Both the position numbers and the translations under genes were made by a program. The notes beneath the pieces were generated by a model. It did not search any database, was not told the DNA's origin, and saw only the letters and a list, made by a program, of their open reading frames with translations. A stretch of DNA of 64,000 nucleotides from Elysia chlorotica (lineage: Eukaryota > Mollusca > Gastropoda > Plakobranchidae): positions 129,603 to 193,602 of the forward strand of contig RQTK01000898.1 of assembly GCA_003991915.1 (NCBI GenBank), read 5' to 3'. This document shows positions 37,079 to 49,012 of this stretch, piece by piece (position 1 is the first letter of the stretch; each line of letters opens with the position of its first letter).

Positions 37079-39589
37079 GTGCGCTTCAGACCAGACACGC
37101 ATCCAGTCTTCCACAAGCCACGTCCTGTTCCTATAGCCGTGCAGGAGGACTTGGATGCTGCCATACAAGCCGGCATCAAGAAGGGCATCTGGGAGCCAGT
37201 TCAGTTCAACCCTTATGGTACTCCCGTAGTGCCAATCAAGAAGACGTCCCACGGCCAGACCAGCATCAGAGTCTGCGGTGACTATTCTGTCACTGTCAAT
37301 CAGCAACTAGAGACACACCGTCACCCGATGCCTTTGCCAGAGGAGCTGATGCGGAGACTGGGCCGAGGCCATAGCTTCACAAAGATTGACCTGGCAGATG
37401 CCTATAACCAGATCTGCCTTGGACCAGAGTCGCAAAAGAAACTGGCCCTCAGCACCCACAGAGGAGTCCTGCTACAGAAACGCCTGCCTTTTGGAATAAC
37501 CTCTGCCCCTGGTTATTTCCAACAGATAATGGACCAGCTGACACAAGACTTGCCCGGTGTCGCAGTCTACCTAGACGACATCTTGGTGAGCGGCAACACC
37601 GCGGAGGAACATCTGCAGAACCTCCGACGCCTACTCCAGCGCCTTCAAGACAACGGACTGCGCTGCAGACGAGAGAAGTGTTCCTTTGCTCAGCCCTACG
37701 TCGAGTACCTGGGGCACTACCTATCCAAGGACGGCGTTGCCAAGGGTCCCAAAGCAGACGCTATTATCAAGATGCCTGCTCCTACCAGCGTGGCCAGCCT
37801 CAGATCTTTCTTGGGGCAGGTCCAATTTTACAGTAAATTTCTCCCAGACCTGTCGACAACCCTGGAACCGCTGTACCAGCTGACGAAGAAGGACATCCAG
37901 TGGCAGTGGAGTGCTTCAGAAGATGCCGCGTTCCAGAAAGTTAAGACGTTGCTGAGTACTGACACCGTACTCGCCCACTTCAACCCTGCTTTGGAGGTGG
38001 GCATTTCTTGCGACGCCTCAGACGTGGGAATTGGCTGCGTGCTGTTCCACAGATACAGCGACGGCAGTGAGAGACCCATTGCCAATGCATCAAAAACATT
38101 GACGCAGACCCAAATAAGATACAGCCAGATCCATAATGAGGCTCTTGCTATAATCTTTGGCCTCCACAAGTTCCACCAATTTTTGTACGGCCGAAAGTTC
38201 ATCCTGATAACGGACCACAAGCCACTGATCGCGCTATTTGGTCCAACAAAGCCGATTCCAGCACTGGCCGCTAACAGACTTGCAAGGTGGGCTCTCACTC
38301 TGAGCCAGTACGACTACAAAATTGAATACAGAAAGACAGCAGACCATGGCAATGCAGACGCCCTGAGCAGACTGCCTATGGGTGCAGACTCATTTTTCGA
38401 CAGGGAGGAGAATGGTGCAGACTCGACCACAATCTGCACCATCAAACTTATTAATAGTCAGATGACCACAGCAGATCCGAAAGCGTTAGAGAAATCCACA
38501 TCAACAGATGCCATCCTCACCACAGTGATGAAGTTCTTGCAGCATGGTTGGCCAAAGAACATTCCTGATCAGATAAAACCATTCTTCGCTCTTCGAGACT
38601 CTCTGACTCATGTAAATGGTTGCCTTTTCTACGGCCACAGAGTTGTGGTCCCGACATCTCTGCAGTCCCAGATCCTTCAAATCTTACATCTGGGACATTT
38701 CGGAATGCAGAGGATGAAGCAGTTAGCACGCACCGCTGTCTACTGGCCCCGCATTGACACAGACATTGAAGACATCGCTAGGCATTGCAAGGCCTGCAAC
38801 GAGCACCAGAAGTTGCCTCCCAAGCAGCCATCGCATCCCTGGATCACTCCAGACAAACCTTGGAGCCGCGTTCACATTGACCATGCCATCAACTTCAGAG
38901 GTCACAACTGGTTGGTCATGGTGGACGCCTTCTCCAAGTACCCCTGTGTGCATTTCATGTCTTCCATCTCTACGAAGGCGACGACCCGGAAACTGGATGA
39001 GGACTTTGCCCACTTTGGCTACCCACACGCCATTGTGACCGACAACGCAGCCTGCTTCTCATCCGCGGAGTTCCAGACCTGGTGTGAGCAGCGGGGGATT
39101 CAACACCTGCATGGAGCCCCCTATCACCCCGAGACCAACGGAGCAGCCGAGAGACTGGTACAGACCTTCAAGCAGTCTCTCAAGAAGTCCGACCTACCTC
39201 CTGCCGACGCCCTTCAGGAGTTTCTCATGCACTACCGCCGCACGCCGCTGGCCAGTGGTAGCAGTCCCAGTGAGCTCCTGAATGGACGGCAGATCCGCAC
39301 CAAACTCGACGTCATCGTCCCAGCGCAGAGACTGACCCCAGCCACAGTTCGGAGAGAGCCGGCACCTGCCCGCCGTCTCACCAAAGACAGTCCCTGTTTT
39401 GCCCTCTCTTACAAGGCGGGGCGCAGAGACACGTGGAGACCAGCCGTGGTGACTGCTTACTTTGGTCACCAACTTTTCGAGGTCCGTGTGCTTCCAGACG
39501 GCCCGACGTGGAGACGACACGTCGACCAACTGCGACCTCGACACGCACGTCATCAGCATGGACATATTGTGAACTCTGATAAGTCTTAG
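37079..39589 (+). CDS. pol: Ty3/gypsy pol polyprotein, partial (fossil)
   Basis: About 836 residues of pol. The order is reverse transcriptase (LPFGITSAPGYFQ, YLDDILVSG near residue 164), RNase H about 290-420 (DASDVGIGCVLF, ITDHKPLIALF), integrase zinc-binding region about 540-590 (HLGHFGMQRMK then CKACNEHQK), integrase core about 600-770 (TDNAACF, HPETNGAAERL), and a C-terminal basic segment. It resembles the K02A2.6-like group of metazoan gypsy elements. It is not a host gene. Confidence 0.93.
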   Translation: MRFRPDTHPVFHKPRPVPIAVQEDLDAAIQAGIKKGIWEPVQFNPYGTPVVPIKKTSHGQTSIRVCGDYSVTVNQQLETHRHPMPLPEELMRRLGRGHSFTKIDLADAYNQICLGPESQKKLALSTHRGVLLQKRLPFGITSAPGYFQQIMDQLTQDLPGVAVYLDDILVSGNTAEEHLQNLRRLLQRLQDNGLRCRREKCSFAQPYVEYLGHYLSKDGVAKGPKADAIIKMPAPTSVASLRSFLGQVQFYSKFLPDLSTTLEPLYQLTKKDIQWQWSASEDAAFQKVKTLLSTDTVLAHFNPALEVGISCDASDVGIGCVLFHRYSDGSERPIANASKTLTQTQIRYSQIHNEALAIIFGLHKFHQFLYGRKFILITDHKPLIALFGPTKPIPALAANRLARWALTLSQYDYKIEYRKTADHGNADALSRLPMGADSFFDREENGADSTTICTIKLINSQMTTADPKALEKSTSTDAILTTVMKFLQHGWPKNIPDQIKPFFALRDSLTHVNGCLFYGHRVVVPTSLQSQILQILHLGHFGMQRMKQLARTAVYWPRIDTDIEDIARHCKACNEHQKLPPKQPSHPWITPDKPWSRVHIDHAINFRGHNWLVMVDAFSKYPCVHFMSSISTKATTRKLDEDFAHFGYPHAIVTDNAACFSSAEFQTWCEQRGIQHLHGAPYHPETNGAAERLVQTFKQSLKKSDLPPADALQEFLMHYRRTPLASGSSPSELLNGRQIRTKLDVIVPAQRLTPATVRREPAPARRLTKDSPCFALSYKAGRRDTWRPAVVTAYFGHQLFEVRVLPDGPTWRRHVDQLRPRHARHQHGHIVNSDKS

Positions 39590-39660
39590 ATTGTGATTAT
39601 TTGAAGAACTGTTGATGGACACTTTCATTTAGTCTTCATGCTTTCAGACTGAAGGGGAGG

Positions 39661-40023
39661 TGTTATGTAGGGGAAATAATTTACTAGACTTATTACCAAA
39701 ACCAAGGGAAACAATTCTTTATTTTGTATTATATTTCACATTTCATGTTTCCCTAACAATATGTCAATGTATATACTGTATTTATTATTGTTTAATGTAT
39801 ATCATACTATGCTGATTATTTGCTCATGTTAAGAGTGACTGAGTATTGTGTGCGTGTTTATTATTTGTTCATCTGTACATTACTATGATTATGTGATCAA
39901 CCCTATCTTGTACATGATTAATGATGTTATGACACCTCAAAGTAAATAAACGTGTTTGCAATTCACCAATCCAAGATTTCCCGCGTTCCTGTTTTTCAAG
40001 TTCAAGAATTTCAAGTTGTTACA
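39661..40023 (+). repeat. right LTR of the Ty3/gypsy fossil
   Basis: It follows a purine tract (GAAGGGGAGG) and begins TGTTATGTAGGGG. An AATAAA lies near 39944. The end is placed at GTTGTTACA by the TG...CA rule, so the right boundary is tentative. Confidence 0.65.
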
Positions 40024-40038
40024 AGCAAGAAACACAAC

Positions 40039-40089
40039 AATTATTATTATTATTATTATTATTATTACTTTATTGCGTGATGATAAAAC

Positions 40090-40140
<51 letters not shown>
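40039..40140. repeat. (ATT)n microsatellite
   Basis: Two ATT trinucleotide blocks separated by about 25 bases, immediately after the LTR. Confidence 0.95.
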
Positions 40141-40141
<1 letters not shown>

Positions 40142-40560
40142 TCACACGGGTAAACCCATTCGGAAGAAGGGGCGCCTCTTCTAGCCAATACATTAGATTT
40201 CTGTGCGGCACAAGTATAGCAAACAAACGCTTATTACACAGTTTTAATAGCAACACTGCTTTTTGTAGGATTTTGGGCATAGGTGAAAATGGAAAATAAA
40301 ATAAGCAATGGTTACCACTTGCCGACAGCAACTTCTGCCCATGAAAGAACGCTAATAATTTGCAAGGTAGGTTTCAATGTCCATAACAATTTACTTGACA
40401 ATGAAGATTATTAGGGCAATCATGTAGGCGTTAAGCGCAAATTTCAATTTGAGTTGACCAAAGAAACATTAATTTTCTTTTATATCCCCACCGCCTGTTT
40501 GTACTTTCCCCCCATGTCCACATCTTCTTGCTCTTTGATACATCATAAAAATAAAAGGGA

Positions 40561-40701
<141 letters not shown>

Positions 40702-41073
40702 AATGATTTTGTGGGTGAGGTTGGAGAAGAGGGCTTTACTTATCACGCAATTGAACAACATGCATTATCAAATCAGTAGCCTACCTTGTCCACTCCTTTG
40801 TCTATGTTGAGGTTGTTTTGTTGTTGTTGTTTTTTTTTTCAAATTTGTCTGCTCTAAATGTTCTGTGGATTCGAAAAATGTTACTTAAAACGATTATGAA
40901 CATTAGGAGTAATAGGACAATCATCTATTTTGTTCATGCGTAAGCGCAAATTTCAATATGTGGTTGACCACGGGAACATTAATTATCTTTTATATCCCCA
41001 TCCCCACCGCCTGTTCGTACTTTCCCCCATATCCACATCTTTTTGCTCTTTGATACATCATAAAAATGAAGGT

Positions 41074-41184
<111 letters not shown>

Positions 41185-41302
41185 AATGATTCAAATAAGT
41201 AACCTATCTTGTCCACTCCTTTGCCTATGTTGAGATATTTTAATGTTTTTTTTTTTCTCTCTTTTTTTCCAATAATTTTATCTTTCTTTTTTTCTTTATA
41301 TG

Positions 41303-41417
41303 TGGGGGCGCGGTGGTCTTGGGGTAGAACATCGGCTTCCGACGCAAAAGGTTCTGAGTTCGATTCCTGGTTTTTTCGTTCCCTACTGGTTGGGTTGGTG
41401 TCAGTTTAATTTGACTT
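41303..41417 (+). mobile_element. SINE head running into the assembly gap
   Basis: GGGGGCGCGGTGGTCTTGGG, TAGAACATCGGCTTCCGACG, a B-box-like GAGTTCGATTCC, then the start of the body (CTACTGGTTGGGTTGGTGTC). It is the main SINE family, plus strand; the rest is hidden by N. Confidence 0.85.
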
Positions 41418-41899
41418 NNNNNNNNNNNNNNNNNNNNNNNNNNNNNNNNNNNNNNNNNNNNNNNNNNNNNNNNNNNNNNNNNNNNNNNNNNNNNNNNNNN
41501 NNNNNNNNNNNNNNNNNNNNNNNNNNNNNNNNNNNNNNNNNNNNNNNNNNNNNNNNNNNNNNNNNNNNNNNNNNNNNNNNNNNNNNNNNNNNNNNNNNNN
41601 NNNNNNNNNNNNNNNNNNNNNNNNNNNNNNNNNNNNNNNNNNNNNNNNNNNNNNNNNNNNNNNNNNNNNNNNNNNNNNNNNNNNNNNNNNNNNNNNNNNN
41701 NNNNNNNNNNNNNNNNNNNNNNNNNNNNNNNNNNNNNNNNNNNNNNNNNNNNNNNNNNNNNNNNNNNNNNNNNNNNNNNNNNNNNNNNNNNNNNNNNNNN
41801 NNNNNNNNNNNNNNNNNNNNNNNNNNNNNNNNNNNNNNNNNNNNNNNNNNNNNNNNNNNNNNNNNNNNNNNNNNNNNNNNNNNNNNNNNNNNNNNNNNN
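41418..41899. other. assembly gap (482 N)
   Basis: Unknown sequence between a SINE and a (GA)n array. The true length may differ. Confidence 0.99.
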
Positions 41900-41968
<69 letters not shown>

Positions 41969-42065
41969 ATGATTTTATGGGTGAAGTTGAACGAGAGATT
42001 TGTTTCTAATCACGCAATTGAACAACATACATTATGAAACCAGTAGCCTACCCTGCCCACCATTA

Positions 42066-43404
42066 CCTATGCTGTGTTTTTTTTTCTTTCTTTCATGCAC
42101 ATTTATCTATTCTAGATATTCCTTTCCTTCACTTCCATGCGATTTATGAAAGATACCAACCAACTCTCAATCTGCCAACCATAACAGTGTACCAAGGTCG
42201 AAACGCACAAGTTTTCCTTAAATTTTCGATATCGATACTGGTGGTTATGATAATAAGTTTCTAATTAAAACTTTTAGGTGCCATTTGATTCTAAGGTTAT
42301 CGATTGCTACCGTTTATATACCCTTCCCCCCTCCCCCATCCCACCCGAATCCAGTGTTACATGCGAAATCGTTCGATTCCGGACGTGTTCGTTTGAGGGA
42401 GAAGCCTGTATTATAAGATCGTTATATTTTATTTTACCTATTAATATGATGTAGGCCAATTATTAAAATGAGTACTATAACAATATAAAAGACAAGATTA
42501 ATTAAAGGTTTGTAAATATGTTTGATATTTTTTTAACACAAAAAGAAAAATATATTGTTTTAGCTGTGTATAATACAATCAATACCTTCACAAGACTGGG
42601 TAATGTATTCAAGGTCAAGGTCCTCTACGATCAACAAACAGCCGCACGCACCACACACAGCCACACACCAGCTTATGGCCTGATCTGATCAGCCATTTCA
42701 GCTGAACCAACCGTGTCTAGACGCCGCTCCCACACGATTCTCTTGGTCATGACAATCGTTTGACTTAAGTGCTAGATCTATGTACTATTTATCTGCTCCA
42801 AATGTTTTGCCCAACACATTCGGATTCTTAAATTGCTACTAGATCTAAATCTAGATCTATATTTCTTTAAAATAAACACATATAAAACAGTAATTTTTTA
42901 AGTGTTGGCCATTCTATCAGTGGATACCGACTGCTATCGACTGATCTAGATCTAGATCTACATCACACGATTGTGAATCTGCAATTATCTACTGCCGGTA
43001 AGCTTCTGTGGTTACTTGGTAAATAGTTACGCTGGATCTACTGAAGTGTTACGTTCTGAAATTCAACCAAAAAGCCTTGATATTAGATAATAGACCTAAG
43101 ATCTAAGTTAGTCCAGATACCAAAAAGATACATCTAGCTCTATATCTAATCCAGTAAGTCTTACAGTTTATTGGGGCCGGAGTCTTTACCGAGGCCTAAA
43201 ACTAGACTCTAGTGTTTCAGTCCAGATTCTGCTAGATACACTCCTAGAGATCTAGATACATGTATAGATAGTGTTTCTGTATAGATTCGAAATAACGGGC
43301 GCAAACTATATTTACCTCTTATATTATGTAATCTTTCTGTGTAGCTTAAATACAATTTTTCTTTGAATGCATCTAGATAATTAATTTTTGTTGCCCAGTA
43401 TTAG
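42066..43404. other. gene-free stretch, possible ACLY upstream region
   Basis: No protein-coding exon is recognised. CTAGATCT words are dense at 42770-42965 and 43075-43275. A consensus-like donor (CTGCCG then GTAAGC) lies near 42996-42997 and could end a non-coding first exon of ACLY, whose first coding exon at 45800 clearly begins with a spliced 5' UTR. This is speculative. Confidence 0.3.
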
Positions 43405-44850
43405 GGCCTACTATATAAATAAATATCTGACTTATGGTAATGTTCCATGTGTTTTTAAACAAGCAAATGTAAAACCAACTTTAAAGGAAAAACAACTTGG
43501 ATCGAAATTTAATGAAAAACTACAGACCTGTATCAAATCTACCGTTTTTGTTAAACATTTTAGAAAAAATTGTGTTTAAAAGACAAATTTTTATAGTTGA
43601 GGATTTAACCAAGAACAATTTAAAAAACCCTTTTCAGTCAGCTTACAAAAGTAAACATAGTACCGAGACATCATTACTCCTGGTAATATTGAATCTTTTA
43701 TTAACTAGTGATGAAGGGAAAGTGTCAGTGCTTGCGTTGCTCGACTTATCTGAAGCATTTCAAACGATTGATCACACAATTCTTTTTAAACGTTCAACAG
43801 TTTTTAAATGGTTCAGATCCTATTTGTCACATCGACAGCAACAAGTTTTTATCAGTACCCATAAATCGAGCTCTACGACTATGAAATTTGGTGTTCCTCA
43901 AGGTCCCGTTCTCGGGCCAGTTCTCATAAATATTCCCAGTTCCTCACAAATATTATATCAAGGCATTCTTTTTGTTATCATATATATGCAGACGACAAAC
44001 AATTGTTTAAGTCATCTTGCCTTGAGAAGTTGATGTTTTTTTTATCTGACCTTTAGAAATAAATGTGTACAATCAGTTAAGGAATGGACGAGTGCAAATA
44101 AACTTAAGATGAATGGTAATAAAACTGAGGTGATGCTTGTCAGAACACCATCCCGACTTAAGCAACTTAATTGTGAAAACATGTTTATCAATGGTGAAGA
44201 GCTTCCTATATCGTCTGAAGTTGAAAATTTAGATGTCATTTTATGATTTTAGATACAAAATTTATGGATAAAGCTGTTTCTTATATTAAAAAAATTAATC
44301 TTGAGCTGAGGAAGATTAGCCACTTAAGATAACTCATTGATGAAGACGACACTAAAAAATTCATTCTGTCTTTTGCAATTTCTAAAATTGATTATTGCTA
44401 TGATGCTCTTTTCAAAGGCATGACGTGTGAAAAAGTAACTCAGAAAATTCAAAATCACAGGGCTAGACTTACAAAACGGATACACAATTTATGCCAAAGT
44501 GCCAGCACCATCATAAAAGAACTTCATTGGCTTCCAAGAAAACTTTGAATATATTACAAGATAGTCATGCTTAAATAGTCTTATAAAAGATCCATTTTTC
44601 CCGTCTTACTTAGAAGAACTTTTACATTATATCTATAAGCCTGAAAAACAGCTGCGATAAAATAATAAATCACTTTAATGCAAACCCAAAGTCCACTTAA
44701 AAAATTATGGTGAGCAATCTTTTAAATTTGCAGGTTCTGACATTTGGAATATTCTCTTACAGTCTGTTTTAACGTCCGACAGGTTGTAATCTTTTAAAAG
44801 TAGAGTTAAAACTTTCTTTTTGGTAAACATCTTTCATTGACTCATTGCCA
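43405..44850 (+). mobile_element. LINE relic, CR1/L2-like
   Basis: Plus-strand RT motifs, broken by several frame changes and stops: NVPCVFKQANVKPTLKE, NYRPVSNLPFLLNILEKIVF, FQSAYKSKHSTETSLL, VLALLDLSEAFQTIDHTIL, WFRSYLSHRQQQVF, GVPQGPVLGPVL, then SVKEWTSANKLKMNGNKTEV and SKIDYCYDALFKGM, ending near ELHWLPRKL and later C-terminal text. The endonuclease part is absent. The wording fits the CR1/L2 group. Confidence 0.9.
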
Positions 44851-45799
44851 TTTTAGGAAAAGACAGCTATTAATTCATCAATGTCGTAACATGATTATTT
44901 TTCTGTGTACCATTTATTTACAAGTCCTATAAATGTCTTTTTAATTTGAGTATTTGCATATATATCATCCTGTATTTTACATTATTTTACAAATTATTTA
45001 ATAATACATTTATTTTAACCAAAGTCTGAGAAATGTATGCTGGTCCTTGTATGTGTTATAATCTGCTTTCTCCATGATTCACGTATGTTTATTTCATCGT
45101 ATTGATTTTTTTAACGATTTATTTGCTAGTTATTTACAATGATATTTAATGTTTATGTATTATATATAAATCGCTTTTATGATTACTATTTGAGTCATCA
45201 ACTAGACCTTTATTATGGTTCTGTGTATTCTGTATTTATACCATAACTTTAGCAAAACATATTTTATCGATTGCTTGATATAAAAAAATGTGGAGCAGGA
45301 AGCATTTTTACAAGGGGATATAATTTGTTTGATGTGAAAGAAAATTATATCATTTCAGTTTCTGAATAGGTGCCATTATAATTATCATCTCCTCTACCAC
45401 ATGAACACCCGTGAGACCATGAAACTTTTATTAGTTGACTGTAAAAGATGTAGTTGTTAAGAGGCAGAAAAAAGGACAACTTCGCATGAAAGTAGAAAGT
45501 TGAATGTAATTGTAAAATAATCCGTTAAATTCTTTTTTATTATTAAAGGAATGTAAAACATACATGAACATACAAACAATAGGCTTTAAAAAAAAAATCA
45601 GTGGCTAAAAGCCAACAAGAAAAAAACAACAACTTTGGCATGAAGTCTTTGTTGAAATGCTCCATCAAATTTTTATACTAAAGTTATTTAAGTAATTTAA
45701 TTTTTTTTTAAAAGTGGTACCGTTCTATTTACATCATTTAAACAGAGTGTCCTCTTTTTTTCATAATTCGTGCAAAATTATCTTGATCTGATTTTTCAG
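44851..45799. other. AT-rich spacer before ACLY
   Basis: No exon or element is recognised. Part may be the untranslated end of the LINE at 43405-44850, and the right part is intron ending in the acceptor at 45799. Confidence 0.5.
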
Positions 45800-45817
45800 T
45801 CTACTCTTGAGACAAGG

Positions 45818-47646
45818 ATGTCAGCCAAGGCAATTTATGAGGCTAAAGGCAAAGAACTGCTCAACAAATTTTTAGGAGATGTGGCCATGAAAAATAGAGC
45901 AGCTTTTGTTGATGAGCAGGTTAACTGGAATCAGCTTGTTCAAGATAACCCATGGCTTACATCTGAGGTGAATAAATTGCCATTGGTATAAATAAAATCC
46001 AAACGTTTCTACAATAAGCTTTCAGAAGCCTTTTGTTTTCTGTTCCCAAGCTTTTTAAATCATTAGAATACACGTTGAGCTAATTTTTTTCTTTCTTTTG
46101 TTAAAATTACAATATATATACCAAATATTATATTATAATGTTCTTTGTTGATGGTGTCCCCAGAAACTTGTGGTTAAACCAGATCAGCTGATCAAGCGTA
46201 GAGGAAAGTTAGGTCTTATCAAAGCTGGGGTGGACCTAGCTGGTGCCCAAGAATGGTTGCAGACAAGGCTGGGAAAAGCCTTCCAGGTGAATTTTCATCT
46301 AGATCTATAATGAAATAAAACCGATTAAATTTAAGTTTGTATAATATTTAAATATTTAAAATTTATATGTTATGATGAAAGTTAATTACAATGTTGGTTA
46401 CATTCTTAATAAAATTGAATGAGGTTTAGTAATGCTTTTGGTTCTTTTTCTATTCGAATTAAGGTGCTGTATACATTGTAGAAGTCATGCTTTGGTTGAG
46501 GCCAAAAGAATGCATACGGAAAGCACACAGAAGGCGTCATTAATTGTTGTAATAGAGGGTGGAGGGAAGGGTGTAATAATAGAGGTTGCAATTTTCGTTG
46601 ATGAGGTACTTAGTTTGACTCCTAATCAGATTGCCATTTTCTTATCTGGTCGAGTGAGTGTGGGGATATAATGTTACATATTGAAACAGAAGTCATGGTA
46701 TCCTTGCTATGTAGGTATTGTAAAATTGCTTTGTGCTAGTCTTGGGAGGCTGTCCGCAATTAGGCCTGGTTGACATTCTAAAACAAATATACCATCATCA
46801 ATTTTACAGGCCCTTAGAATCAATGCCTGTAGAGTCATTTTGCCTCGGTTGATTTTGTTTAATTTTACTATTTGCATTCTTTTAAACGGCTCAAAAAAAA
46901 AATAAAGAACAGCTTTTAACTCCTTAAAGGTATTACATGTGTTATTGCTCATGCCCTACTCCGTTTTGGGCATTAGCAGCAATTTATCTAAATGACAACT
47001 TTATTCAAGAGACTGCAAGACAAGACAGATGATACCCTTTTTGTCCATTTGGCACAGCATGTACTAATAGATTGCTTTATGAAATAAGCTTAGTTTTTAA
47101 AATATTTGAAAATTCAGCCATGTGCGTTACCACTGGGCATGCTTTGAACTCTAGCTCCGCGTGGACATGCGAAGAGCGGTCAGTCGATGACCGTCGACTT
47201 TGATCCTGGATCACATGCTTCCACTGGCAACTATGTTTGCCTGGGTGTGCATACCGGAACCTACCACTGTGACCGACTGGGATCGTGTGTCGCAGCACAT
47301 AAAATTGTCAAACGTCAGTCTTGGAGCTCGTCCACAATATAGCCTATATAGTGCTGACGTTGGACCTTAAACCAACTCAAATACGACTGGCTGGAAAGGA
47401 TAAGGGAGTTGGTATGTTTGCACCTTAAGGGTTACTTTAGCAATATTTCAACCCATTAAAAATTACATAGATAACAGACTGTAGGTTCAACATTTATGCA
47501 GGCGCTAATTTCCTTAGCTACTGGTGCTCTTGCAATGGAGCTGGAAGATACATGCAGGAGGATTTAATGTCTAAAGAGTGGAGCAGCATGTAGAGAGTCA
47601 ACCAAGTCTGTTCCTCTTGATGTCAAGGGAGAAGAAGGATAAACTA

Positions 47647-47696
<50 letters not shown>

Positions 47697-48941
47697 CTCC
47701 CTATTTCTCAATCTCTCATGCTATGCTCCTAGAAAGGCATGACTCCTGTACATGCGACGAGCTTGACATTTGGCATTCGTTTCACTTTCTGTGTTAACTT
47801 ATACATGCATGTCTACCCTGTTAAGCCACAGGTTTCTAAATACTCAACTCTTGCTTTTGAGGTATGGCTTGAGTGGTAGAGACGCCACAGGTTCTGATAT
47901 CATAAAAAATGGGACTTTGTCTCTACTGGTTGGATGGTCAGTGTCAGTATAAAGTATTTGTCTGAATCAAAAGCCGCTGTATTCGCTAACTGTTCATGAT
48001 ATAGCTTAGATGTTACCATTGACGTTAAATGCTAATCGCCAAGCCACCCCCTCCCTCCTCTCCCCCACCCCCACCCAAAAAAGGCTCCATTATCTATTTT
48101 TTAATGTGCTGCATTGAAATATTTTTATATTCGATAACTTGAGTGTGATTGCATAACTGTCGTTACCCTCTTTCCACACGGCCGCATCTGGCGTATTTCG
48201 TAAACATTACTGTATCATCTAAATTGTTCGATCCAGAGTGTTAAAAGATGAAAATCTTACATGTAAAAATGGGAATGGGTATGCAATCTTTATAAATGAC
48301 AGGCAGCTGTTTCAACCAAGAATGGTCCTAGGTGTTTGCCTATGTGTTTATGTATCATAGACCGGTAGAGTGTGAAGCAGGAATCCAGCTGAGTACAAGC
48401 TGCTGCCAAGGTTCGCTATGCGGTTGTATTGAAATTGCGTAACAGTAATGGCCATGGTAAGAAATCTTGCTAGGGCCCTGGACTATAGTTTCGTTTCTAA
48501 CAGCTGTTTGTCTTTGGGTTGCTCCAGGTGTGTTTAATGGGTTTGTTGTGTGTGTGTGTGTGTTTCTCGGCAGTCCAAGTTAAGTGCCTTGACCGATCAA
48601 AGTTCTCAAGTCTCTGCTGAGCTGAGGAGATTACATCACTATTAGGCGCATAGAATGATAAATCCTAATACAATGTAATATGCGTGTTTTTTTTTTTCTC
48701 CTCCTTCTTAAAGATCCATTTTACATGCTTAACGTTCACACTCTTTTATGGATTCTGTTGATTCCGAATCTCATAAATACGTGTCTTTAGTGTTCCTACA
48801 GTCACATAGTACTGAATTCGACCCAGTCAAGCGGGCTGATCGGGAATCAAACACGCAATCTCCCGGTTAGAAGCGTTTATCGCTGGACCACCTAGTTTTG
48901 GGGATCCGAAGTCGCAACTATCTCGGGTTGATTTATAACGG

Positions 48942-49012
<71 letters not shown>

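Larger units (their letters stand above)
37040..40023 (+). mobile_element. Ty3/gypsy LTR retrotransposon fossil, incomplete
   Basis: One long open frame covers reverse transcriptase, RNase H and integrase, followed by a purine tract and one LTR at the right end. The gag and protease part and a left LTR are not seen in the window, so the element is incomplete. The host text starts abruptly to its left. With only one LTR it cannot be dated by comparing LTRs; the long open frame suggests a fairly recent insertion. The GC content is visibly higher than in the surrounding DNA. Confidence 0.93.

Noticed and set aside
37828-38298. Open frames antisense to the gypsy pol (also 38517-38729, 38723-39028, 39194-39628)
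   Set aside because: They are shadows of a GC-rich coding strand; no known domain was recognised.
41300-42037. A 245-codon open frame across the gap
   Set aside because: Most of it is N. The ends are SINE and (GA)n sequence.
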